From NCBI GenBank assembly GCA_947462815.1, contig CANHQR010000006.1, positions 1 to 64,000 of the forward strand: DNA of 64,000 nucleotides, written 5' to 3'. Below are positions 8,794-17,122 of this stretch, one piece after another. A program made the translations under genes and the position numbers. Under the pieces are notes generated by a model. The model searched no databases and had not been told where the DNA came from. It worked only from the letters and a program-made list of their open reading frames with translations. Each line of letters begins with the position of its first letter. Within the stretch, counting starts at the first letter, position 1. The DNA is from Pseudobdellovibrionaceae bacterium. Lineage in GTDB: Bacteria; Bdellovibrionota; Bdellovibrionia; Bdellovibrionales; JAMPXM01.

Positions 8794-9909
8794 TCAATAC
8801 AGCAGACCATCAAACTGATCGACCCAATTAGGCTCGCCGCTTGTCAGACAAGCCTTTGTTGTGCGGCTCGACTCACCATCGGCTTTCCTCAGCTCACCCG
8901 CACGAACTTCGATCTCACTGGACACGTCCGTTGAAAAAGGCACCGTTTCACCGCGCTGAGCGCGTTTGCGAACGGTGAAACGCGTGTTCACAACACCCTC
9001 GGGTAAACTGCAATCAACCAAGTTCAACAAATCACTCCGACCTGTCGCCCGAAACTCTTGATCGACGCCGCGTCCCTGACTTCGGGGCCGACGACGGCTC
9101 TCGACCTGCACATTGAAACCGCCCTGCTGGTCTTCGCGGAAGTAGCTGACGACTCGTCGGCTCGCACGATCGTACTTCAACTGACCGCTCACTTCGATTT
9201 TGAGATCACCCAGATCCGTCATATTCTTCAGATCTAAGTTGTAATTGATGTGCGTCTCCGTCCAGAATTTATAAACGGCTTGTTCGGCATCGCCACGTAC
9301 AAATTCGGCGTTGATGTAGCGGAACACCTTCATGCGCAAGCTGTCTTTCGCGTTCGCCTTGGGCGTGAGCTCATAGGACAAGGCTTTTCCCTCGAACAGA
9401 ATTTGCTCCAAATCATGAGTCGCGACTGCCGCTGCTTCGGTCGTTATTTCTGGGGTTCGCTGCAAAGGCGTCACGAAAGTGAATTCACGACCCGATCGGC
9501 GACCGCGGAAGGCTTGGCCCTCTTGCTCACAGTTCGTCTGACTACGAATGATCTTTCGCGAGGCACCGACGCCCGTGGATACCGATAATTTGGCGCAAGC
9601 CGGTAACACAGGCGCTGCCGCCGCGGAATCCGCCGACAACACCAATTCAATCTGGCGCGCACTCTCTTGAACTTCCATCAGCATGGCCTGCGCGTATTCC
9701 AAATCTCGCGCGGGAAAACCCTCGGCCAAATCTTGACCGGTTGTCGAGCCTCGGGGCCCGCCGGATCTGGCGCCCTGAAGTCGCTCATCCTTCGGCTGAC
9801 AAGCTGAAATCAGAAACCCCAGCGCCGCCACCAGAGCCAAGCCCGAAAGGCTTCGTGGGTTGAGACACGCAACCTGCATGCTTCGATTTGGAATGGGTGA
9901 ACCTGCCAT
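8794..9909 (-). CDS. lipoprotein of unknown function
   Basis: A 371-residue protein with an AGGGGG ribosome-binding site 6-7 nt before its ATG and a lipoprotein signal whose lipobox is LISAC (Cys near residue 36). The mature part begins with a polar, Arg/Gly-rich linker (KDERLQGARSGGPRGSTTGQ) and continues as a mixed alpha/beta domain with several Cys (CAKLSVS, SQTNCEQ, NLVDCSLPEG, TKACLTSGEP) that could form disulfides in the periplasm. I recognise no family. It is a single transcription unit closed by a strong terminator, so it is probably expressed independently. Confidence 0.65.
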   Translation of the reverse strand: MAGSPIPNRSMQVACLNPRSLSGLALVAALGFLISACQPKDERLQGARSGGPRGSTTGQDLAEGFPARDLEYAQAMLMEVQESARQIELVLSADSAAAAPVLPACAKLSVSTGVGASRKIIRSQTNCEQEGQAFRGRRSGREFTFVTPLQRTPEITTEAAAVATHDLEQILFEGKALSYELTPKANAKDSLRMKVFRYINAEFVRGDAEQAVYKFWTETHINYNLDLKNMTDLGDLKIEVSGQLKYDRASRRVVSYFREDQQGGFNVQVESRRRPRSQGRGVDQEFRATGRSDLLNLVDCSLPEGVVNTRFTVRKRAQRGETVPFSTDVSSEIEVRAGELRKADGESSRTTKACLTSGEPNWVDQFDGLLY

Positions 9910-10062
9910 GCTTTGCCCCCTGGTCGTGGTGAACTTGCCTCAAGCGTCTAACAGCACCATCTGCCCTTGTCGAGGTCGCAGGCTCAACGTCGACAAACTC
10001 GCAAAAAAGCTGACGAGAACCTGACGTCGACTCTGAAAGAAATCTCGTGAGGTCGCGCGGAC

Positions 10063-11244
10063 CTAGCGCGGAAGGCGGGCGCGGACTTCAAAAAAACGCG
10101 CCACGACCGGAAGGCCTCCGACCTTAAACTGCAGCGGCTTCATTTCGCGCCAACCCGCCGGAGCACCGGCTAAGCCCTCGCGCGTGCGTGGAAAAACCAC
10201 AGCGACGATCGCCGGACCAAAGTTCTTCTCCAAATCTTCGAGGAACTCGGCCTGCTTCGCGCGTGTCGGGACGGCCTCCGGGGACTTCAGTCGCACTCCC
10301 CAAGGAGGGTTGACCACCACCACGCGTGGCAGGGCCGCCTGGATCCCCGACGATGAACTCGCCAGAACCCCGATTAGAATCTCACCCAGTTGTCGACTCG
10401 ACTCCGCCAGGGTCGCCGACTCCTCTTCGGCGAGCCAAACCTTCAAGCCTTGACGACGAGCGGGATTCGATTCGGCAAAGCACCAATGCGCAATCGGATC
10501 CACGGACAAGGTACCATGGGCCGTTTGGTCGCTCTCACTCGCGAGCTCGGCTTGTTGTCGGAACAAGATCATACGGCCCAAGGCCCAATCTCGCTGGGGT
10601 CGCTCCGCGCGCCACTCTCGGGCGAAAACAGCTGTGCCCGCCATCGGCTCAATCCACATCCAAGAACTCTCCGCAGTTCGATCGAGCAGGGCACGCAACC
10701 GCTGCACCACCGCCGCCGCCCAGGTCTCACGGAGCGGGGCTCGCCCCACCTCTTCACGATCGCCGCGCTTATGCATCAATTCGCCGGAGGCATCCACGCT
10801 GATCATCGCGCGATCTTGATCGAGTCGAACGTAAATCTGCGCCGCGAGCGACGAAGAGGTCTTGAGGCCTCGGGTCGGAGGGCGCGATTCCTCAATAGCT
10901 TCGGCGACCACCTCTTCAACGCGCCTTTTGATTTTAAGCCGCGAAGCTTGCGAGGCCACTTTCACCTTCACTTCGGCATCTTTCGCCAACCAGTGCCGCC
11001 AGCCGAGGGCCAACGTACGTTTATGGAGTTTGGGAAAATCCTTGGCTACAAATTCGGCGACGCGAATCAGAACTCGCGTGGCGACACGTAACTCAGGTAA
11101 TCGGCGGTGAAGGTCGCCAAGGGTCACCTGAAAAGTGACGCCGCCCCGCTCGGCTTGTGGCTGAGAGGCTGGCCAGAGGTTGACGACCTCATGCTCGACG
11201 AGATCTTCCAGGCCGGGGTTGGCGATGGCAAAGGCCGTCACCAT
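10063..11244 (-). CDS. THUMP-domain SAM-dependent RNA methyltransferase, RlmL-like
   Basis: A 393-residue enzyme of the RlmL/Trm14 group. Start at 11244 (MVTAFAIANPGLEDLV) is preferred because GGAGG precedes it by 8 nt and because family members begin with this first beta strand; the frame is open to 11364. Residues about 40-150 form the THUMP RNA-binding domain (LRVATRVLIRVAEFVAKDF...). The methyltransferase half has the SAM-binding loop (WIEPMAGTAVFAREW) and the catalytic NPPWG motif typical of N2-guanine methyltransferases acting on RNA. The likely substrate is a guanine in 23S rRNA, but the fused second domain of enterobacterial RlmKL is absent, so exact specificity is inference. Confidence 0.85.
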   Translation of the reverse strand: MVTAFAIANPGLEDLVEHEVVNLWPASQPQAERGGVTFQVTLGDLHRRLPELRVATRVLIRVAEFVAKDFPKLHKRTLALGWRHWLAKDAEVKVKVASQASRLKIKRRVEEVVAEAIEESRPPTRGLKTSSSLAAQIYVRLDQDRAMISVDASGELMHKRGDREEVGRAPLRETWAAAVVQRLRALLDRTAESSWMWIEPMAGTAVFAREWRAERPQRDWALGRMILFRQQAELASESDQTAHGTLSVDPIAHWCFAESNPARRQGLKVWLAEEESATLAESSRQLGEILIGVLASSSSGIQAALPRVVVVNPPWGVRLKSPEAVPTRAKQAEFLEDLEKNFGPAIVAVVFPRTREGLAGAPAGWREMKPLQFKVGGLPVVARFFEVRARLPR

Positions 11245-11587
11245 GTCCCCCGCCTCCAGCGACCGATCGGGCCAAGCCAAGATTTGCGAAAGGGGTTCGG
11301 TCTTTTCCGAAGCTTGATGAGTTATTTTTGAGTTCCGCTGAGGAGCCGAGGCCTGTGATTTCACAAACTTCCAATCTTTTCGACAAATTCGACGAAACGA
11401 CCTGGGTTTGAACTTGCGTGCTTCGAGAAAAACTCCTAGGACGAGTCGCGAAGGCTGTCAGTGTATTTCAATCGTCTGTGAAAAGTGTCTGTGGAAATTT
11501 GGAAAGTTAAGTCAAACGCGACTCTCAATCCAGAACGCCATCGAGACCCTAATTAGGACCCCAATTAGGACCAAAAGGAGGCCCAAA

Positions 11588-12112
11588 ATGAACGAAGTGA
11601 ATTTAAAAATTCATCTCACTCCCCATTCGTCGCCCATCAGCCGTGTTCAGGCTCGCAAGGCCCTCTCGATGCTGAGCCTCGCCTTTTCGGCTCTGCTGAG
11701 CTTGTCCACTCTGATCGGGGCCTCGGCTTCGGCGAATGAATTGGATTCGGAAGCAGGTATCGTCAACGAGCAAGCTCTGCGCGCGAAAGATCTCCCGCAA
11801 ACAATCGTGGTGCGTGTGAATGAAAGCACGGGCGAAGCATCCGTCTTGAATCTGAGTGCGCGTCTGGCTCCGACGGAGTCCAACGCGAACTTGGTGGTGA
11901 GCAATCATGCTGACGACTTCCGTAGCGTACCAGCTTCTGGCGTTTCGGAATTGGATCGCGAGTCATCGGCATCGTCTTGGTACGTTTGGTACGACTACTC
12001 TTACTGGTACGCGCCGACGTATTACTACTGGGGTTACACCTACGCTTATCGCCACTACTACTCTTCGTATTGGGGCGGCTACTCCTACTACTGGTACGCC
12101 TGGTATCGATAG
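11588..12112 (+). CDS. small secreted protein with Tyr/Trp-saturated C-terminus
   Basis: A 174-residue protein. The start at 11588 follows AAGGAGG with ideal spacing and yields a signal peptide cleaved after ASASA (about residue 47); the frame is open further upstream without support. After a polar middle region the last 48 residues contain 19 Tyr and 7 Trp with Ser, Gly and Ala (segments such as YSYWYAPTYYYWGYTYAY). No family is recognised. Such composition suggests a surface-exposed, aggregating, cross-linkable or carbohydrate-binding tail, but that is inference. A 13-bp direct repeat (AATTAGGACC core, about 11549-11574) lies directly before the ribosome-binding site, and a strong terminator follows, so it is monocistronic and probably well expressed. 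Confidence 0.75.
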   Translation: MNEVNLKIHLTPHSSPISRVQARKALSMLSLAFSALLSLSTLIGASASANELDSEAGIVNEQALRAKDLPQTIVVRVNESTGEASVLNLSARLAPTESNANLVVSNHADDFRSVPASGVSELDRESSASSWYVWYDYSYWYAPTYYYWGYTYAYRHYYSSYWGGYSYYWYAWYR

Positions 12113-12141
12113 TTCAGAATCGGTGATCGCTCGATCTACAA

Positions 12142-12179
12142 GAACCCAAGCCCCTCAAAGGCTTGGGTTCTTGCTTTTT
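12142..12179 (+). terminator. Rho-independent terminator after the Tyr/Trp-rich gene
   Basis: A perfect 11-bp stem (GAACCCAAGCC / GGCTTGGGTTC) with a 7-nt loop at 12142-12170, followed by TTGCTTTTT, 29 bp after the stop codon. Confidence 0.9.
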
Positions 12180-12236
12180 GAACTCAAAGCTCAATTGCCC
12201 CCATACAAACTTCCCGCCCCTGCAGACCTTGGTTGG

Positions 12237-12284
12237 GTCACTTTTTCGTTTCACGAGTCACTTTTTCAAGTGCCCCGCGGGCAC
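12237..12284 (+). promoter_or_regulatory. direct and inverted repeats upstream of the subtilase gene
   Basis: GTCACTTTTTC occurs twice exactly 20 bp apart (12237-12247 and 12257-12267), i.e. on the same face of the helix, followed at once by a perfect inverted repeat GTGCCC-CGC-GGGCAC (12270-12284). TGCAGACC flanks the whole block on both sides (12221 and 12287). The gene starts at 12338. The arrangement looks like an activator or repressor region; no regulator is identified. Confidence 0.35.
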
Positions 12285-12337
12285 TCTGCAGACCATCTGA
12301 ATACGAGTAAATTCACGCCTCTACCCGAGGAGCGCGT

Positions 12338-14077
12338 ATGCGAAACTGGCTTCGAGCGCAGATTGGTCTTCAATTCCTAGGCGGACGAACTCTTTTGTTG
12401 GCTGTGCTTCTGGTCAGCTCCGCCTGCACACAGAATACGCCCAGCTCATCGCGACGGCAGGCCGCTCAAGACTTCGAGCCTTTACAATCCGTCTCCGCCA
12501 GCGAAGCCGCAGGCGACAATCAATCGGCTCCAGTCAGTCGTAACTTGCGAGATTTGAGCAGCCTGCGCACGGACGACTTGGACCGCTGGGCTCAGGATCT
12601 GGGTCTATGGCCGATCCGCGAGCCTTCGCAACGGCGAGTGAAAATCGCCATCCTCGATAACGGCTTTGCGGGAGCCGCCGAGCAAATCGGCCGCAATCTA
12701 CCCAGCCGCACACAGATTCGCCCGGGGCCTGTGCCCGTCGACCCTAAATCCGAAGACGTTCACGGAACTAAAATGGCCGAGATTCTCGCAGGGCTCCTCG
12801 ATCGCGGCGGCGTCGACTATGAGCTGCATCTGTTTTCGGCATTTGGTTATTCGAATCTCAAAGCTGCCACAGAGACCGTGGTGCGCGAAGACTTTCAGCT
12901 GGTGCTGTACGCTCAAGTCTGGGAGTATGGCGGCAATGGCGACGGCCGAGGCTTCATCAACGCTCTCGTCACGCCGGTCGTTCAAGCGGGCATTATTTGG
13001 GTGAACGCCGCCGGCAACTTCAATCAATTGATGTACCGTGGACGTGTTGAGCGCGCCTTCGATGATTGGGCAAGCTTGCCGAGCCCGAACCAATCAGTCC
13101 GAGTTCGCTGCGAACGAACTCCGACTGGAAAATGCCCGCTTCGCGCCGTACTCGCATGGAATGACTTCAAGGACGATGTTCGCACCGGCACCCTCAAAGA
13201 TCTGGACTTGGTGCTGACGGACGACACCACGAGAGTTTTGCAAACTGCAGGACTGCGCCAGAGACAAACGAGCGAGGCGTCCGCTCCCGGCACTTCGCTG
13301 TATCCGCGCGAAATTTTGGAGGCTGAGCTCACGCCGGGTCTTTACCATCTGCGCGTGAAGCTCCGCTCAACGGATTGGACGGAACAGGATGAGCTCCGCA
13401 TCAGCCTGCAGGGTGAAGGTTTGCGCCTGTTGGATGCCAGCGTCGGAGAAAGTCTCCTGGCTCCGGCGGATCATCCCGATGTGATCGTGGTCGGAGCTTC
13501 AGATTCGGATCGCAGCTCCTTCAGTCAGCGACTGGGGCGACCAGATTTGACGCTCGCATCTTTGATCCGCACCGAAAGCGGCCAAGCTTACAAAGGTTCG
13601 TCCAATGCTGCAGCTGCCGCCGTCGCTCGACTGGCGGGTCTGTTTTCGAAATTGAATGTCAATGTGGCTTGGCCTCGAACACGTGATGAGGCGCGAGCCC
13701 TTTGGTCACGTAGCGGAGCTCATCGGCTCAGCCCTCCCTCGCGACCTCAGCCGGGGCGACCGGTGGAGTTTGCTCCCACGCACCCTTTGGGCTGCTATCA
13801 ATTGATCACCCTGCAAACGCGGCTTGGTTTTTTGAATTTGTTTTTTCAGGCCGGCGGCCATTACGTCGCCACAAGCTTAGGGCCCAAACTGTTGGTACCG
13901 GCAGATCCCTGGCAGATCTTGTCGCAGGCCGGTGTGAGTGTTCCAGGCCAAGGCGACATGCTCATCGCCCATAAGACGGGACTGCAACGCTTGCCCCTGG
14001 AACGACGCCTGAGTCTGCCGGGTGATGTGTTGGAAGTCGTTCAAGCCCCTCGTCACGCACGAATTTGCCGCTTCTAA
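12338..14077 (+). CDS. subtilisin-like (S8 family) serine protease lipoprotein
   Basis: A 579-residue exported protein; GAGGAGC precedes the ATG. The lipobox SSAC (Cys near residue 30) predicts lipid anchoring. The catalytic triad of subtilases can be followed: Asp in VKIAILDNGFAG, His in DVHGTKMAEILAG, oxyanion Asn in IIWVNAAGNF, and Ser in YKGSSNAAAAAVARLAG, where the usual GTSMAAP block is changed to GSSNAAA. Between them (about 290-390) sits a beta-rich insertion (ECRCERTPTGKCPLRAV region to LRISLQGEG) like a P/jelly-roll module. The C-terminal 120 residues are unassigned. The altered Ser block could still be active. Envelope or prey-surface proteolysis is a plausible role; substrate unknown. 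Confidence 0.75.
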   Translation: MRNWLRAQIGLQFLGGRTLLLAVLLVSSACTQNTPSSSRRQAAQDFEPLQSVSASEAAGDNQSAPVSRNLRDLSSLRTDDLDRWAQDLGLWPIREPSQRRVKIAILDNGFAGAAEQIGRNLPSRTQIRPGPVPVDPKSEDVHGTKMAEILAGLLDRGGVDYELHLFSAFGYSNLKAATETVVREDFQLVLYAQVWEYGGNGDGRGFINALVTPVVQAGIIWVNAAGNFNQLMYRGRVERAFDDWASLPSPNQSVRVRCERTPTGKCPLRAVLAWNDFKDDVRTGTLKDLDLVLTDDTTRVLQTAGLRQRQTSEASAPGTSLYPREILEAELTPGLYHLRVKLRSTDWTEQDELRISLQGEGLRLLDASVGESLLAPADHPDVIVVGASDSDRSSFSQRLGRPDLTLASLIRTESGQAYKGSSNAAAAAVARLAGLFSKLNVNVAWPRTRDEARALWSRSGAHRLSPPSRPQPGRPVEFAPTHPLGCYQLITLQTRLGFLNLFFQAGGHYVATSLGPKLLVPADPWQILSQAGVSVPGQGDMLIAHKTGLQRLPLERRLSLPGDVLEVVQAPRHARICRF

Positions 14078-14117
14078 TCTCGCTCAACGCCAAACCGGTG
14101 TCCGCACGGGATGCGGT

Positions 14118-15749
14118 TTAGAAGACAAATCGCAGCTCGCTCATCACGCGATCATTGCCGCGGAAACGCGAGATGGTCCCGACATTTTCATTGGGCGGCA
14201 GTCGCGTACCGAGCACATCCACCATCAGTGCAAATTGCCAAAGCTTTGCAAAATCGACGGTGGCCTCGGCCATAAGGAGCGATCCGTTTTCGCTCAACTC
14301 TTCGAGCCAACGCCCGCCGAGACTCCACTCGGTGCGACGACCTCGGCCGACCACGGTGCGAGCATCCACCATTGCGGCCTTTTTCCAAGGAGTGCGCGGA
14401 CCAAACACAGCTTTGTCAGTAGCGAAGGGCCCCTTCAAGGATTGGGCGCCTCCGAATGAATCCAAATACGAGATTTGCAGTTGCAGTTCAGAGCTACCGG
14501 CAAAAGGCAGGCGCGCTTCCACCGACGGCGACACAAAGGTCTGCGGCTGCATCTCGGGATAAGTCAGATTTGGTCCATAGGCCCGCGCCAGCGGAGCATC
14601 CACCAGAGCCGAAACCGCAACGCCCCACTGGGGCCGACGATAGGCGAGCTCAGCACCCATCAATTGATGATAGACAACCACCGGCTCGATATTGACCTGC
14701 GCAAAACTCGTCGTATCGGTGAGATTGAGAGAGCCTTCAAAGGGCGTGGCCAATTGGTTGCGCGGCTTGAAGGCGTACGAGGCTTGTGCAAATACCCCGT
14801 CGGTGAGCTCACCGTAACGAGCGATCAGGCCACCTGAGGGGTGATTGATCACGGACCCGATACTGGGAGTGCGGATGTCGTACTGCACTTGCGTGGTTTC
14901 GCTAAAGAGAATCAGCCGGTCTGTCGGTTCTGTGAACCAGGGCGACGTGCTCTGGAAGCGACCGTTTTGGAGGCGAAAGCCACCTCCCTGTTCCGGGATA
15001 TAGATATTCGAAATAAAAAAGATCAGGCGCGATTGACCGTAAGCCCCCTCCAGGAAAACCCCTGTGAGGCCTTGATCGACGGGGCGAATGGAATCGTAGC
15101 GATTGAGAGGTTCCCAAAGTCCGAGGTCAAAGTTTCGATCGAGTTGGCTCCAAGTTTCGAGCCGACGACCGACGTTCACCCGCACGCGCGGAGCACCATC
15201 CAACTCTCCTTCGTACCACTTGGCGGTGCGCCACTCGAGAAAAGCCTCGGGGACGAAAAGATTGGAGTCATTTTCCACACTGGTCGCGAAGCTGCCGCCG
15301 AGCTCAAGTCGACCTCGAAAAATTCGACCGACACCTTCGGTTTTAAAATGCGCGCCGATGCGTGTGTAGTCCGGCACACCAGCCGGAGGCTCTTCTCGAT
15401 TGAGGAAGCTCTCTTGACGAATGTTGAATGACAACGCGTCCAGGAAGGGCGAGGAGGGCTGTGCAGCTCGAAGTGTGGAATTTGGAAACTCGAGGCTTTC
15501 AGCAGCGGGCGGCGCCGAGGCCTTCGGGAGGCGCGGCATCTTGTTGGTCACAGAGGGGTTGGACTCGGAGGACGAGTCGCTGCGGCTTTGGGCATCGGCC
15601 GAACTCGGATCAATTAAAAGGCAGATCGAGATCAATAAAGCAGAACTCGTGGCCCAAAAGACCCTCATCGGACGATCGCGGCGCACGACTTCTTCAAGTC
15701 TGTGGGCCGAAGTCGTTTTGAAAAACTGCATCGAGCTCCGCATCGCCAT
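14118..15749 (-). CDS. outer membrane beta-barrel protein, porin-like
   Basis: A protein of about 543 residues. Start choice is uncertain: ATG at 15749 has GAGGGG/GAAGG upstream; the hydrophobic signal segment lies at MRVFWATSSALLISICLLID, so an internal ATG at 15668 (no ribosome-binding site) is an alternative. The signal ends near SSADAQ. After a Ser/Pro-rich linker the body shows repeated amphipathic strands and turns (RLELGGSFATSVENDSNLFVPEAFLEWRTAKW in pieces, LQLQISYLDSFGG, WSLGGRWLEEL) and ends MSELRFVF, a barrel-type C-terminus. The layout resembles alginate-export or DUF1302-type porins, but similarity is not strong enough to name it. Converges with the subtilase gene 40 bp away. Confidence 0.65.
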   Translation of the reverse strand: MAMRSSMQFFKTTSAHRLEEVVRRDRPMRVFWATSSALLISICLLIDPSSADAQSRSDSSSESNPSVTNKMPRLPKASAPPAAESLEFPNSTLRAAQPSSPFLDALSFNIRQESFLNREEPPAGVPDYTRIGAHFKTEGVGRIFRGRLELGGSFATSVENDSNLFVPEAFLEWRTAKWYEGELDGAPRVRVNVGRRLETWSQLDRNFDLGLWEPLNRYDSIRPVDQGLTGVFLEGAYGQSRLIFFISNIYIPEQGGGFRLQNGRFQSTSPWFTEPTDRLILFSETTQVQYDIRTPSIGSVINHPSGGLIARYGELTDGVFAQASYAFKPRNQLATPFEGSLNLTDTTSFAQVNIEPVVVYHQLMGAELAYRRPQWGVAVSALVDAPLARAYGPNLTYPEMQPQTFVSPSVEARLPFAGSSELQLQISYLDSFGGAQSLKGPFATDKAVFGPRTPWKKAAMVDARTVVGRGRRTEWSLGGRWLEELSENGSLLMAEATVDFAKLWQFALMVDVLGTRLPPNENVGTISRFRGNDRVMSELRFVF

Positions 15750-16007
15750 CACCTTCGACCCCTCATAACGAGGGCTTGGATCCCGCAACTTGGCGAGAAC
15801 GCCAACCCAACTCATTGGCCAGAATTGACTTATAGTTAACTCACGTTAGCCAGAAATTCAGGGCGCAAGCAAATGGAGCAAAGTCGGCACCGGAAATCCC
15901 GGGGGTGAGATCGCTTAAAGTGGAGATGGAGCTCTGAGGACAGAGCAAAAGTGACAAAGTTTGGCAGGGCCCGCCCAATCGAGCGCGACCGCATGAAGCT
16001 CGTAAAG

Positions 16008-16149
16008 TGGGCCACTTGATTGTGCTTAGCCCAATCTCTCTCCATAGCCCCAGTCGTGCAGGCGTATTTTCGAGGCCATCGCAAGTGGCCGAAGTGAATG
16101 GAATCACTTGTAATTCTGGGGTCTCGCGCACAATCAAGGGGCCCAGTTT
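16008..16149 (-). repeat. 142-nt inverted-end intergenic element, copy A
   Basis: First of two related elements in the window (other copy 41455-41596). Both are exactly 142 nt and align without gaps at about 74% identity by my hand count, with the ends nearly identical and the middle diverged. The termini are complementary: left TGGGCCACTTGATTGTGC matches the reverse complement of the right end in 17 of 18 positions, so a transcript could fold into a long hairpin. The element begins 7 nt past the stop codon of the ChaN-like gene on the minus strand. It could be a non-autonomous mobile repeat (MITE-like) or a structured 3'-UTR. No target-site duplication is evident. Confidence 0.7.
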
Positions 16150-16156
16150 CTGAAGA

Positions 16157-17122
16157 TCACGGGGGACTTTGGCTCAGCCAGATTGCATCGGCGCGGGAGC
16201 CATAACGAGTATGTGGCCCCAGCTCCGCAGTTAATTCGGCCTCGGTGAGATCGCGAGTTTCAACCTGGGAAATCACTAGAACTCGCTTTGCACCGCGGGC
16301 TCGTAGGCGATCCGGCAATCCCCCGCCCCAGGCCGCATGAAAATCTCCCACCACAATCGCCACGCAATGTGTGGGGTTGAGACGAAGATGCTCGGTGGCC
16401 GTGTAAGCCATGTTCTCATCCCAAGTGCTTTGCGCTTCAAAGTACCGCTGCAGAGCGGCTGCCGGCACGTGACCTCCCATGATGGCGTCAAAGCGCTCTC
16501 GATAGCCGGCTGAGCCAAGGGTAAACTTTGGCGGCAAGAGCGCGCTTTCCTCAGGTGTCAGACCCGCAACGCCAACTTTCGAAATTCTCCCGGTGAGACT
16601 TCGCGGAGCATTGAGGGCAAGCCCTCGCCCCCCCGTTTGCCGGACCAAGAGGAGTTGTTCGCGATAATCATCGAAGGGATTTCCGCCCCAACCCACCTGC
16701 TTCAAAAAGTCCGCCTCGTTCAACTGCCCCGCAATATAAGCGTCGACCAGGTTCTGCTTCGGAGATTCGAGAAACTCCAAGCCGACACTGAGCGTGCAGT
16801 TTGCTTTTTGAGCTAAGGCTTTTAACCCCACTCGCTGACGTTCGTGGTGGATTTGGTTGCCGTGGAGTTCGCTGATAATGAGCACATCACCTGCTGTGAA
16901 GCCCGCCGTGAGTGCATCAAAGTTGCTCGCTTGCAAAGTGTCGCCGCGAAAGAAACCGTCGCGCGGCAATTGACCCGTGCGCACCACACCGCGATCGCCC
17001 ACATCGGGCGACGTCGAGGATGATCCGGACAAATTCGTCCGAGCGCAAGCGGCCGAGCTTAGGGTGAGACTGACTCCGAGGATGACTTTGAGGCCGAGGT
17101 CGCGAAGTTTTGACTGTTCCAT
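16157..17122 (-). CDS. ChaN family lipoprotein (haem-binding-uptake/Tiki-like fold)
   Basis: A 321-residue protein with a lipoprotein signal (LTLSSAAC). The ATG at 17122 is preferred over a GTG at 17146; either way its 5' end overlaps the end of the alpha/beta hydrolase gene by at least 64 bp, a strong sign of translational coupling. The ChaN/DUF399 domain is recognised from GDVLIISELHGNQIHHERQ (the conserved Glu-His near the start), LSVGLEFLE, QVGWGGNPFDDYREQLLLVR and the late GDFHAAWGGGLPDRLR. In Campylobacter ChaN binds two haem groups at the outer membrane; whether this one binds haem is unproven. A 142-nt inverted-end element lies directly downstream. Confidence 0.85.
   Translation of the reverse strand: MEQSKLRDLGLKVILGVSLTLSSAACARTNLSGSSSTSPDVGDRGVVRTGQLPRDGFFRGDTLQASNFDALTAGFTAGDVLIISELHGNQIHHERQRVGLKALAQKANCTLSVGLEFLESPKQNLVDAYIAGQLNEADFLKQVGWGGNPFDDYREQLLLVRQTGGRGLALNAPRSLTGRISKVGVAGLTPEESALLPPKFTLGSAGYRERFDAIMGGHVPAAALQRYFEAQSTWDENMAYTATEHLRLNPTHCVAIVVGDFHAAWGGGLPDRLRARGAKRVLVISQVETRDLTEAELTAELGPHTRYGSRADAIWLSQSPP

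Noticed and set aside
14841-15431. 196-codon plus-strand frame opposite the porin-like gene
   Set aside because: No ribosome-binding site, no domain; the minus frame has signal peptide and barrel features.
16008-16149. 6S RNA as explanation of the 142-nt hairpin element
   Set aside because: Two diverged copies behind different genes do not fit a single-copy 6S gene, and the length is short; left open as an unknown element.
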